From Spirosoma aerolatum (GTDB lineage Bacteria > Bacteroidota > Bacteroidia > Cytophagales > Spirosomataceae): 64,000 nucleotides of DNA. Each line of letters begins with the position of its first letter. Within the stretch, counting starts at the first letter, position 1. Below the pieces are notes generated by a model that saw only the letters and a program-made list of their open reading frames with translations, made no database searches and was not told where the DNA came from. Both the position numbers and the translations under genes were made by a program. Below, piece after piece: positions 9,482-17,639 of this stretch. The DNA lies in assembly GCF_002056795.1 (NCBI RefSeq), contig NZ_CP020104.1, forward strand, positions 1,871,001 through 1,935,000. Direction: 5' to 3'.

Positions 9482-12202
9482 CTACCCTGTGGATAACGGC
9501 AATTGAAAGGTAAACACCGAACCGTGTCCGGGCTGGCTGTCTACATCGATACTACCGTTATGCAATTCTATGATTTTTTTCGTGATCGCCAATCCCAGTC
9601 CGCTGCCTTTCGGTTTTCGATGATCGCCCTGCACCTGGTAAAATTTCTCGAAAATGAGCGAATGAAGCGCTGGGTCGATGCCCGCGCCATTGTCGCACAC
9701 ACTCACGTTACAAGTATTCCCTTCCACAATCAGCCGGAGAATAATGTGGCCCTTTTCGGGTTCGCAGAATTTAATGGCGTTCGATAATAAGTTGATCAGC
9801 ACCTGCATGAGCCGGTCACGGTCGGCCACGACGGGCGTAGGCGGGCAATCGGCCAAAAACTGAACGGTTACGTCTTTTTCGGAAGCGAGTTGGGCAGTGG
9901 CTTCAACGGCATCTTTAATTACGTCGCGCAGGAGCAGGGGTTCCAGATGCAGCCGCATTCGGCCTGATTCGAATCGTTCGAGGTCCAGTACCTGATTGAT
10001 GAGCCGGGTAAGCCGTTCCGATTCTTTGATAACCGTTCCGAGAAATTGTTGTCGGGTGGCGGTATCGACATCGTCGTTGTCGTGCAGAATCTCGGTCAAC
10101 GCCCGAATGGAGGTGATGGGCGTGCGAATCTCATGGGTGATGGTCGATAGAAACTCGTCTTTCTGCTGGTCCATCTGTTTCAGCCGTTCGTTGGTTTCGC
10201 TAAGCTGCTGGGTCAGTTGCTGTAACTCGTTCGATTTGCGTTCCAGCTCTTTATTGACGGTCATCAGTTCCTGCGATGTTTTCAGAATTCGGATGATTTC
10301 ATCGACCGTAATCGGGTCTTCTTTGGCAATAGACGATACCAGAATCCGGGCCGAAGCGGTACCAATGGCCCCAGCCAGCATTTTCTCGGTGAACATTACC
10401 AGCCCTGGATCGGCATACGACTGACGATCAATCAGGCGGTTACGCCGGGCGAATCGTTCCAGCGTTTTCTGGCTTTGCTCGGGACCGAAAAATGTGATCA
10501 GCAGCTTGCGTAAGGCATCGACGGATACTTTCCCTTTCCAGATGGCGGTATTTTCGGACGGGCGGTTGAATTGAAATACATCGACAAACAGGATGGCCTG
10601 ATTGTGGTCGAGCGCTGTTTGAGGTCGGTTGATAGACCCCCAGACATAACAACCCACATTGAAAAACAGCGACCAGAACACCGAATGTGCAATGGGCGTC
10701 AGACTGTTTAGGCCAAACAGAGCCTGCGGTTTCAGAAAACTTAGTTCAAACGGGCCGTCGGTCAGCAACGATTCGGGTAGTAAAACCGGGACCAGCGTGG
10801 GCACAATCAGGGTGTAGAACCAGATTGCCGTACCGACAATAAGCCCTAGCCGTGCCCCGGCCTGAGCACCATTTTTCCAGCAGATGCCCCCAATAATAGC
10901 CGGGCTAAACTGAGCTACTGCCGCAAAGGAAATCATACCCACCGAAACCAGCGAAAACCGGTCCGATACATCGCGGTAATATCCGTATGAAATCAGCAGC
11001 AGGGTCAGAATAGCCAGCCGCCGGGTGTACATCACAAACCGACTCGATTGATTGCCCAGTTTCAGTTGCCAGGCCGGGCGGCTAACCAGCCAGGGCATCA
11101 CCACGTTGTTGCTGATCATAACACTAAGGGCCGTAGTTTCAACGATGATCATGCTCGTAGAAGCCGACAAACCTCCGATGTAGGCCAATAGAGCCAGCCC
11201 TTTCTGGCCCGTCATCAACGGGAGCGAAAGAACATAGCCGTCTGCATCGAGCCCTGTATTGCCAAACCATAATTTACCGCCAAACGCCACGGGCAATACG
11301 AACAGCGTAATCAGAAACAGGTAGAGCGGAAACAGCCACATGGCTTTATTGAGGTGGCGTTCCTCCACGTTTTCGACAACCGCCACCTGAAATTGCCGGG
11401 GCAGGAACAGAATAGCGGGTATTGATAAAAGCGTGTACCAGAACCAGTCGGCCGACGAATGCCCCGGACCAAAGGTTAGGCTGGCCTGTAAGGCAGATTG
11501 TTGGCTGGCTCGTCCGAAAATGTCCCCTGGCCCATCGAACAGACCAAACGTGACATACAGCCCCACAGACAGAAAAGCAATTAGCTTGACCAGCGACTCG
11601 AAGGCAATGGCCGTTACGAGTCCTTCGTGTCGTTCGGTGGCTTCAAGCTTCCGCGTACCAAACAAAATGGTGAATGCGCCCAGCAGCAGCGTCATGTAAA
11701 ACGCCTGATCGGTTAGGAAGGACGGCTTGTGCGCGCCCGACGATTGGCCCGACAACAGGGCGAAACTGACGGCTGTGGCTTTTAATTGAATGGAGATGTA
11801 AGGGATGATTCCAGCCACACAGATAACGGTTACCAGAATCCCCAGCCCCCGATTTTTACCGTAACGAGCCGAAATGAAATCGGCAATACTGGTGATCCGG
11901 TGAACCTTGCAGATTCGAATGATTTTCCGAAGCACAATCCACCAGAGTGGAGCCGCCAGCGTTGGGCCGATGTAGACCGACAGAAAGTTGATGCCCTGCG
12001 TGGCTGCCTGCCCCACACTCCCATAGAACGTCCAGGCCGTACAGTAAACTGCCAGCGAAAGGGCGTAAATGTAGGGATTGTTGAGGAGGCTCTGTTTTTG
12101 CCGGGCGACCAGTGTCCGCTCCCGGCGTTCGGCCCAGAAGGCAATGCCGAACAGCAGCCCCAGATACAACAGCGAGCAGACAACAATCGTAAGGCTATTC
12201 AT
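9482..12202 (-). CDS. SSS-family symporter / STAC / histidine kinase fusion (CrbS-like)
   Basis: This 906-residue sensor has three parts. A sodium:solute symporter domain of about 13 membrane helices covers residues 1-480. A STAC linker (about 510-600, with LAGAIGTASARILV) and a coiled coil follow. A kinase core closes the protein, with H690 in THEIRTP and an ATPase domain ending GSGLGLAITKK. The plan is that of CrbS/CbrA, and CrbS controls acetyl-CoA synthetase in gamma-proteobacteria. Sitting next to acs, this protein probably senses or imports a short-chain acid. The ATG at 12202 was preferred over an upstream in-frame one because it overlaps the preceding gene's stop as ATGAATAG and begins the first helix. 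No receiver domain is fused. Confidence 0.9.
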   Translation of the reverse strand: MNSLTIVVCSLLYLGLLFGIAFWAERRERTLVARQKQSLLNNPYIYALSLAVYCTAWTFYGSVGQAATQGINFLSVYIGPTLAAPLWWIVLRKIIRICKVHRITSIADFISARYGKNRGLGILVTVICVAGIIPYISIQLKATAVSFALLSGQSSGAHKPSFLTDQAFYMTLLLGAFTILFGTRKLEATERHEGLVTAIAFESLVKLIAFLSVGLYVTFGLFDGPGDIFGRASQQSALQASLTFGPGHSSADWFWYTLLSIPAILFLPRQFQVAVVENVEERHLNKAMWLFPLYLFLITLFVLPVAFGGKLWFGNTGLDADGYVLSLPLMTGQKGLALLAYIGGLSASTSMIIVETTALSVMISNNVVMPWLVSRPAWQLKLGNQSSRFVMYTRRLAILTLLLISYGYYRDVSDRFSLVSVGMISFAAVAQFSPAIIGGICWKNGAQAGARLGLIVGTAIWFYTLIVPTLVPVLLPESLLTDGPFELSFLKPQALFGLNSLTPIAHSVFWSLFFNVGCYVWGSINRPQTALDHNQAILFVDVFQFNRPSENTAIWKGKVSVDALRKLLITFFGPEQSQKTLERFARRNRLIDRQSYADPGLVMFTEKMLAGAIGTASARILVSSIAKEDPITVDEIIRILKTSQELMTVNKELERKSNELQQLTQQLSETNERLKQMDQQKDEFLSTITHEIRTPITSIRALTEILHDNDDVDTATRQQFLGTVIKESERLTRLINQVLDLERFESGRMRLHLEPLLLRDVIKDAVEATAQLASEKDVTVQFLADCPPTPVVADRDRLMQVLINLLSNAIKFCEPEKGHIILRLIVEGNTCNVSVCDNGAGIDPALHSLIFEKFYQVQGDHRKPKGSGLGLAITKKIIELHNGSIDVDSQPGHGSVFTFQLPLSTG

Positions 12203-12407
12203 CGGAGTTGGACGGGTCGTCGGCCGAACGCGAACGGTATAGTACCAGAGCAATCAATCCAATCATACAAGCCCAAACGCCCAGCACATAGGCATACAGC
12301 ATAGGTAGTCCGGCTACCAGAACGGGCCTGTTGACAATAGAAATCACCGGCTCATTGAACAGCAGCACAAATAGCAGACTTAAAAAAATAAGGCGGGCTC
12401 GTTTCAC
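12195..12407 (-). CDS. Small two-helix membrane partner of the symporter kinase
   Basis: This 70-residue protein has two hydrophobic segments (about residues 5-22 and 35-57) and a charged tail SRSADDPSNSDE. Its stop overlaps the start of the symporter-kinase by 8 bases (ATGAATAG), indicating translational coupling. Small two-helix proteins (DUF485, DUF4212 and DUF3311 types) are known companions of SSS symporters, and the NRPVLVAGLP-LYAYVLGVW pattern looks closest to the DUF3311 style; that assignment is by eye. It probably assembles with the symporter domain. Confidence 0.75.
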   Translation of the reverse strand: MKRARLIFLSLLFVLLFNEPVISIVNRPVLVAGLPMLYAYVLGVWACMIGLIALVLYRSRSADDPSNSDE

Positions 12408-12469
12408 GGTGGGCAGGAAAGACTGATTCCGTAGTTTCTAAGGTTGGATTAGCAGAAACCAGTTCCTAA

Positions 12470-12500
12470 GCTCCCCTCTCTAGTTTTAGGAGAGGGGAGC
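12470..12500. terminator. C/G-rich hairpin, likely terminator
   Basis: GCTCCCCTCTC (12470-12480) pairs with GAGAGGGGAGC (12490-12500) across a 9-nt loop. It lies just past the stop of the 74-residue membrane protein. There is no strong T run, so it may be an RNA-stability or repeat element rather than a classical terminator. Confidence 0.55.
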
Positions 12501-12526
12501 ATGGAGAGAGGTAATGTATCGGTAAA

Positions 12527-12751
12527 CTACGCTTTGTCGGCGTACTCGTTCTGGAGCGCGTAAACGCCGAATACAGCCAGGCCGCCGACAATGATCGGCA
12601 TCAGTACAAACAGAATAATGATACCAAAGACAAGGTCTTCCTGTTTGCCGGTAGCCAGCTTGGGTAGCCCAAACTGAAAAATGCCGAAATAACCAGCCAG
12701 CGCAGCAATCGCCAGCCATACAATACCCAGAATTCGTTTTATCGCGTTCAT
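12527..12751 (-). CDS. Small two-helix membrane protein
   Basis: This 74-residue protein has two membrane segments: IVWLAIAALAGYFGIF near the N-terminus and an IIILFVLMPIIVGGLAVFGVYAL segment near the C-terminus. It resembles short proteins (DUF6814-like, from memory) that sit beside MHS-family transporters in Bacteroidota. It lies 227 bases downstream of such a transporter on the same strand, and a hairpin follows. Function unknown; a transporter accessory role is an inference from position. Confidence 0.72.
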   Translation of the reverse strand: MNAIKRILGIVWLAIAALAGYFGIFQFGLPKLATGKQEDLVFGIIILFVLMPIIVGGLAVFGVYALQNEYADKA

Positions 12752-12798
12752 GATGTTAATCTTTGTGAAGGATACTGAAAATGACGTTGTATAAGTTA

Positions 12799-12915
12799 AG
12801 TAGCTGGATCTATTTTTTTACCGCGAGGACGCAAAGATGCGAGGGGTAAAACGCTTTGATAGTCATTAATATCAATGTCTTTACGCTGGGCTAAAAAAAA
12901 AGTATCCAGCTACTA
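12799..12915. repeat. MITE-like imperfect palindrome
   Basis: Outer arms TAGCTGGATctaTTTTTTTA (12801-12820) and TAAAAAAAAAgtATCCAGCTA (right end) are imperfect inverted repeats. They enclose a segment with CCGCGAGGACGCAAAGATGCG, which resembles the repeat near 49035. It fills most of the gap between the MHS transporter and the small membrane protein. Confidence 0.55.
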
Positions 12916-12938
12916 GGTTGACAATATCGGAAAGTCGC

Positions 12939-12975
12939 CCTTCCCTGCTTTTAGGGGAGGGTTGGGGAGGGGTAA
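12939..12975. repeat. CCCTTCCC / GGGGAGGG hairpin repeat
   Basis: CCCTTCCC, then TGCTTTTA, then GGGGAGGGTTGGGGAGGGG lies directly after the MHS transporter stop. The strand that carries the transporter reads as a C-rich to G-rich hairpin. It is similar in style to the element at 12470 and may protect or end the transcript. Confidence 0.5.
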
Positions 12976-12978
12976 ATC

Positions 12979-14565
12979 TTAATCCGTTACTCGTTTGTCT
13001 TTGATGTAGAAGACCCCAATAACCAGACAAACAGCCGTTACGATGATTGGGTACCAAAGCCCTTCCAGATATGGAGCGGCATTGGGGATAAGTTCACCCG
13101 CTTTTTCGGCAGCCGTATTGGCATCCTTGGCTTTGGTGGCCAGATAGGTAGCCACGGCCGGGAGCAATCCACCAAAAACGCCATTCCCGATGTGATACGG
13201 AAGCGACATAGAGGTGTAGCGGATTTTAGTCGGGAACATTTCGACCAGGAAGGCCGCGATTGGGCCATAGACCATCGTCACAAAAATAACCTGAACAAAT
13301 ACCAGCCAGATCAGGGTCCAGCGGTCGCTATCGTTGATGGTAATGGTTTTCTTGATCTCCGGTTTGGCTGGCTCGGCAGATGGGTCGGCCAGGGTTTTTG
13401 TTTTGGTAACCTCCGTCAGTTTGGTGCCGTCGGTATATTCTTTCTTGACAGTCAGGGTATTGATCGACACACCAGCGGCTTTTGGGTCGGCGGTTACGGT
13501 CGTTTCGGAGGTCGTTTTTTCGGTGATCTCCTGCTTGTTTTTGAGGTTGGTGGTCTGATAGATGTTTTCATACAGGGTCCGGTACGAAAGAATGGCAATC
13601 AGCATCCCCGCCAGCATGATCGGTTTACGACCAATCCGATCCGACAGCCAGCCGAAGACCACAAAGAATGGGGTTCCCATCAGCAGCGCAATCGACATCA
13701 GCCCGTCCGACTGCATGGCATCGACACTACAAACCGTCTTGATAAAGCTCATGGCATAAAACTGACCCGTGTACCACACCACACCTTGCCCCATTGTTGC
13801 CCCGAAAAGTGCCAGCAACACAAATTTAAAGTTGTATTTATTGCCAAAGCTCTCTTTCAGGGGGTTGGCCGATGTTTTGCCTTCCGCTTTTGCTTTGGCA
13901 AACAGGGGTGACTCGTGCATGTTCTGGCGGATGATGTACGACACGGCTACCATGATGATCGACACCCAGAACGGAACCCGCCAGCCCCAATCATCGAACG
14001 CTTCTTTCGACAGCGAAACGCGGGTAGCCATAATCACCAGCAGCGAAATGAACAACCCCGCCGTCGCCGTTGTCTGAATCCAGGAAGTCCAGTAACCCCG
14101 TTTTTCAACGGGCGAATGTTCGGCAACGTAGGTAGCGGCCCCGCCGTATTCACCACCCAGAGCCAGCCCCTGCAACAGCCGCAGAATCAGCACCAATGTC
14201 GGAGCCAGAAAACCGATGGTCTCGTAGCTGGGTATCAGGCCAATGGCGAAGGTGGCACCACCCATCAGCAGAAGCGTGACCATAAACGTGTATTTACGCC
14301 CGATCAGATCGCCAAGACGACCAAAAAACAGGGCACCAAAAGGACGTACCACGAAACCAGCAGCAAACGTAGCCAGTGTCGAGAGAAAAGCCGCGGTTGG
14401 GTTGCCTTCGGGAAAAAACTTGGTAGCCAGCACGGTAGCCAGTGAGCCAAAGATGTAGAAGTCGTACCACTCGATGAGGGTACCAACCGACGATGCGCCA
14501 ATAATGCTAACCAGCGAGCGGGTACTGGCGGTCGAGGGTTTTTGGGATGCAGGAGGTGCAACCAT
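12979..14565 (-). CDS. MFS transporter, metabolite:H+ symporter (MHS) family, with large insertion
   Basis: This is a 528-residue inner-membrane transporter. The N-terminus IGTLIEWYDFYIFGSLA-type motif (SSVGTLIEWYDFYIFG), the RPFGALFFGRLGDLIGRK loop and LQGLALGGEYGGAA are typical of MHS symporters, which carry organic acids and osmolytes with protons. Residues about 330-415 form an insertion of roughly 85 mostly polar residues, rich in Lys, Thr and Glu, between two membrane helices; ordinary members are near 430-450 residues. Placed with acs and prpE it may take up a carboxylate, but the substrate is not shown by sequence. Confidence 0.9.
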   Translation of the reverse strand: MVAPPASQKPSTASTRSLVSIIGASSVGTLIEWYDFYIFGSLATVLATKFFPEGNPTAAFLSTLATFAAGFVVRPFGALFFGRLGDLIGRKYTFMVTLLLMGGATFAIGLIPSYETIGFLAPTLVLILRLLQGLALGGEYGGAATYVAEHSPVEKRGYWTSWIQTTATAGLFISLLVIMATRVSLSKEAFDDWGWRVPFWVSIIMVAVSYIIRQNMHESPLFAKAKAEGKTSANPLKESFGNKYNFKFVLLALFGATMGQGVVWYTGQFYAMSFIKTVCSVDAMQSDGLMSIALLMGTPFFVVFGWLSDRIGRKPIMLAGMLIAILSYRTLYENIYQTTNLKNKQEITEKTTSETTVTADPKAAGVSINTLTVKKEYTDGTKLTEVTKTKTLADPSAEPAKPEIKKTITINDSDRWTLIWLVFVQVIFVTMVYGPIAAFLVEMFPTKIRYTSMSLPYHIGNGVFGGLLPAVATYLATKAKDANTAAEKAGELIPNAAPYLEGLWYPIIVTAVCLVIGVFYIKDKRVTD

Positions 14566-14713
14566 AAGTAACGAATGTTAGGGGTTAAGGAACGATTCGA
14601 ATTGGATTTGAGAATGAGGCTGGCTATTGATTAAGCAGTTTCCGAATGCGAATTAGCAAAGCCTTGGGAAAGAGTCAACAATTGCCGGAAATTGTTCTAT
14701 TTTCTGCCAAAGA

Positions 14714-16105
14714 TCAGAACGCGAACGTAGTAGTCAGTAGCAGACGCGAGTTGGAAATGGTCTCAACGCTGGTTACCCGAGCATCTGAGGTAGAGGTGCC
14801 ATACCCGGCGGCTGTGTATTCATATTCGGTGCCTAGCTTGAACTTGCCCGCAATGAACTCGACGCGGGGCGCAATCCGCATCAGGTTGTCGATACCACCA
14901 CGACCTGATATGCCAATTCCCCGGCCATAGGCGGCAATAGCGTTTGGATCGTTGCCCGCATTTTTAGAGTAACCCACAAACAGACCCGGTACTACTTTTT
15001 TGCCATTTCCATGAATTTCAGCCCACATCGAGGTGATTTTGACGGGTTTGTACGACGATTCGATGCCGTTGGTTCCGTAGGCCAGAAATCCACCGAGCAT
15101 CACATGATCGGTCAGGTTGGCACCCGATACAATTTCGGCTTTAAAGGTGGCCCGGCTGCTTATTACTTTTAGGTAACCCATGATGGCGGTGCTGCCCACA
15201 GTAGCGTTCAATTCCTGAAGGGTAGTGCCGCTGCCTACCGATAACCGGGGCCGAATCACCTTATAATCGAAAGCGATTCCGGCCAGCACTTTCTCGCGTT
15301 TCAACTGAAGTTGGGCGTGCAGATTCGGGACAGCGGTATTGCGCAGGTATTCAGACGAACTGCCGTTGATACCTGAATTGGTAAAATCGCGCTGAGCAAT
15401 GGCTGCTACGATCAGGTGCCAGTCGGCATTCAGGTGTTTGGTCAGGCGGACCTGCGGGCTTCGGTTAAACGGCTGAAAGGGAATGCCCGTGTTGAAATTG
15501 ACAACGCCCGGAAAACAGTCCGTCACAAACAGCGGATGCCAGAACTGGCCAAACGCCAGTTGCGTTTTGGCCCAGTCCAGCTTTGCCCAGGCGTGGCGCA
15601 GCCGTACTCCCCCAACGGCTGCGTCCGACGGCCCGAACCATTCCATTTCCAGTAAACCGGATGTTTTAGCACCCCAGGCATCGGGCCCGTTGAACGTAAC
15701 GCCCAATCGGCTGTTGATACCCAGCATGTTTAAATTCGATACGGCATTAATGTCGTTGCCGTTGATGTCGAGTTGTTTGTCCTTGGCCCAGAGGTCGACC
15801 GAGGCTTCACGCAGGTTTACGGTCTGGCGCGAATCCCAGGATACATCGTTCCGCACGAAGCCGGTAAACTTAACGGAGAAGACTGGCGTTTCGGCGGGTT
15901 TGGCTGATGTGGGTGTACTAACCGGGGTCGTCGTTGCTGGTACGGTAACAGGAGGGCTAGCCACCGACGACGTCATGGGAATCATGGTTGTGCTTCCCGT
16001 TGACTGTGGACCCGTATTGGTCTGAGCCCGGACGGGTTGCGTGAGGCTGGCGCTTGCCAGTGCAGTAGCGCCAGCCCACAGCAAAAGGTTTGACAATGTA
16101 TTCAT
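14714..16105 (-). CDS. DcaP-like outer-membrane porin
   Basis: This is a 463-residue beta-barrel protein with a signal peptide (cleavage near VRAQ, about residue 28), then a Pro/Thr/Ser-rich linker to about residue 75. The barrel begins VKFTGFVRNDVSWDSRQ. It carries the LDWAKTQLAFGQFWHPLF strand pattern of DcaP-type trimeric porins, known for carboxylate uptake, and ends in a phenylalanine (TTFAF) as expected for BAM insertion. It lies upstream of the MHS transporter on the same strand, 148 bases away, so the two could form an outer- and inner-membrane uptake route. Confidence 0.8.
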   Translation of the reverse strand: MNTLSNLLLWAGATALASASLTQPVRAQTNTGPQSTGSTTMIPMTSSVASPPVTVPATTTPVSTPTSAKPAETPVFSVKFTGFVRNDVSWDSRQTVNLREASVDLWAKDKQLDINGNDINAVSNLNMLGINSRLGVTFNGPDAWGAKTSGLLEMEWFGPSDAAVGGVRLRHAWAKLDWAKTQLAFGQFWHPLFVTDCFPGVVNFNTGIPFQPFNRSPQVRLTKHLNADWHLIVAAIAQRDFTNSGINGSSSEYLRNTAVPNLHAQLQLKREKVLAGIAFDYKVIRPRLSVGSGTTLQELNATVGSTAIMGYLKVISSRATFKAEIVSGANLTDHVMLGGFLAYGTNGIESSYKPVKITSMWAEIHGNGKKVVPGLFVGYSKNAGNDPNAIAAYGRGIGISGRGGIDNLMRIAPRVEFIAGKFKLGTEYEYTAAGYGTSTSDARVTSVETISNSRLLLTTTFAF

Positions 16106-16259
16106 TAGGTCAGGAAGAAGTTTAGGTTAAGCGATTCAAAACTGCTTCTGATTGACCGATGTACGCAACTCAGTGATGTGGATATGCTAAATTTCTATAG
16201 AAATGGCTGTGGTACGTTAAAATCGACTAATTTAGGGTAGGTAAGTAGCGCCAGCGTAG

Positions 16260-16679
16260 TTAATCCCGGAAGCGTTCCCACTTGATGAGCATGAACTTAT
16301 CGCCCAATTCAGTAATGATCATGCCGGCCCCTTCTACGTTATCCTTGTTCGTAATAAACTCGGCTAGTTCTTTGTGATTGAGGATTTTATAGGTCGGATG
16401 ATAGGTGTTTTTTTCGGGTACTTTGATCTGGTATTTCTTGACCCAGTTCATCACCGAAACGTGGCTGATGCCCAATAATCGCTCAATTTCGCGGAAACTC
16501 ACCCCTTCAATGTATAGCTGAAGGGCTTTGATGACATAGTAGGTGCTGATACCTTTTCCAACTTTATCGACCGTAAAATTGTAGTTGCACTGTCGGCAAC
16601 GGAAGCGCTGACGTTGGTTAACGATTCCGTTACGAACGGCTTCGGTCGAATTACATTTGGGGCATTTAGGAGTGGCCAT
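16260..16679 (-). CDS. Orphan IS1 InsA-like zinc-ribbon/HTH protein
   Basis: This 139-residue protein begins with a zinc ribbon (C6-P-K-C9 and C28-R-Q-C31), followed by a helix-turn-helix near residues 60-83 (SFREIERLLGISHVSVMNWV). Both are typical of the InsA half of IS1. No DDE transposase half follows and no terminal repeats flank it. In place of it is a short tail with GMIITELGDKFMLIKWERF. It therefore looks like a domesticated DNA-binding protein and probably a regulator. A TATATTTG box (16703-16710, minus strand) lies 24 bases upstream. It is divergent from the acyl-ACP thioesterase gene. Confidence 0.82.
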   Translation of the reverse strand: MATPKCPKCNSTEAVRNGIVNQRQRFRCRQCNYNFTVDKVGKGISTYYVIKALQLYIEGVSFREIERLLGISHVSVMNWVKKYQIKVPEKNTYHPTYKILNHKELAEFITNKDNVEGAGMIITELGDKFMLIKWERFRD

Positions 16680-16702
16680 ACACAGTATCTATCTCAATTT
16701 AG

Positions 16703-16710
16703 CAAATATA
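16703..16710 (-). promoter_or_regulatory. Bacteroidota -7 box (TATATTTG)
   Basis: The sequence matches TAnnTTTG exactly and sits 24 bases before the InsA-like gene. A TTG -33 partner at the right distance was not found, so it is a partial match. Confidence 0.45.
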
Positions 16711-16756
16711 TAGCAACTTAGCAGAATAGGATAAGTATTTCCGTAAATAGTTATAG

Positions 16757-16786
16757 TTGGTGGGATTCGGTACCGTTGTACCTTTG
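16757..16786 (+). promoter_or_regulatory. Bacteroidota promoter for acyl-ACP thioesterase
   Basis: TTG at 16757-16759 is followed after 19 bases by TACCTTTG at 16779-16786, an exact TAnnTTTG match with standard spacing. The start codon at 16791 is only 4 bases further on, so transcription should begin at or next to the ATG. Confidence 0.7.
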
Positions 16787-16790
16787 CAAC

Positions 16791-17567
16791 ATGGCTTTTA
16801 TCCAAACCGATACATTCACCCTGCGTGGCTATGAATGCGATGCCTTTGGGCGTATGAGTATTCCGGCGCTGATGAACCAGATGCAGGAGTCTGCTAACCG
16901 AAATGCATTGGATTATGGTATTGGCATTGCCGATTTGGTGGGTCAAGGCTTTGGCTGGATGCTGATGCGGTTCCGGCTGCGCATTCACCAATATCCAAGA
17001 TATGGACAGACCATTCGGCTGACGACCTATCCGACTGCCGTTGAGAAATACTTTATCTACCGTGATTTTCAGGTTCGTGCCGAAGACGATACCCTATTGG
17101 CCGATGCTAGCAGTATCTGGCTAGTGTTTGGTATCGAAAAGCGGACGATGGTGCCGCTGCCTGAATTTATTCGCAATTTAAAAACACCCACGGGTATTGA
17201 CCCATTACCTAAACTTTCGCTAAAACCAGACTTTCAGACGATGCCGTTTGTCGCTCATCTCGAAAAGGATGTTGAAGTCGGTTGGTTCAGTATTGATCAG
17301 AATCACCATGTCAATAATGTAGCTTATGTAGGCTGGTTGCTCGAATCCGTTACAGATTCCTGGCTACAGACGCGGGAATTAGCCGAAATTGATTTAGTTT
17401 ACCGTACCGAAAGCCATTGGCGCGACCAGCTTCGAATCGAGCTGGCAACGGAAACCTCCGATACGCTGGTACACCGGATAAGCCAGTACGAGTCAGGTAA
17501 AGAAGTGCTATTGGCACGAAGCCGGTGGCGGGATAATGGTTTCGTCATCCCGGCGCAGGAGGGGTGA
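16791..17567 (+). CDS. Acyl-ACP thioesterase
   Basis: It releases fatty acids from acyl carrier protein in the cytoplasm. The 258 residues form two hotdog domains. The first carries YECDAFGRMSIPALMNQMQ; the second has the catalytic region DQNHHVNNVAYVGWLLES (Asn-x-His and Asn-Asn), as in FatA/FatB-type enzymes. The ATG at 16791 was chosen because family members start near MAFIQ and because an exact promoter box lies just ahead. The GntR-family gene follows about 70 bases downstream on the same strand. Confidence 0.9.
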   Translation: MAFIQTDTFTLRGYECDAFGRMSIPALMNQMQESANRNALDYGIGIADLVGQGFGWMLMRFRLRIHQYPRYGQTIRLTTYPTAVEKYFIYRDFQVRAEDDTLLADASSIWLVFGIEKRTMVPLPEFIRNLKTPTGIDPLPKLSLKPDFQTMPFVAHLEKDVEVGWFSIDQNHHVNNVAYVGWLLESVTDSWLQTRELAEIDLVYRTESHWRDQLRIELATETSDTLVHRISQYESGKEVLLARSRWRDNGFVIPAQEG

Positions 17568-17639
17568 CAAAACCAGATTCAACATTAGTTACAGAAACTT
17601 TAGCCTTAGCACCAGAAAACGTAGGTATTGCTGCACCGA

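Noticed and set aside
11786..12304. 172-residue plus-strand frame across the symporter-kinase start
   Set aside because: Antisense to a recognised membrane domain, no domain or signal seen, and it spans two genes.
13192..13911. 239-residue plus-strand frame within the MHS transporter
   Set aside because: It is antisense to a clear 12-helix transporter and shows basic, Gln/Arg/His-rich composition typical of shadow frames.
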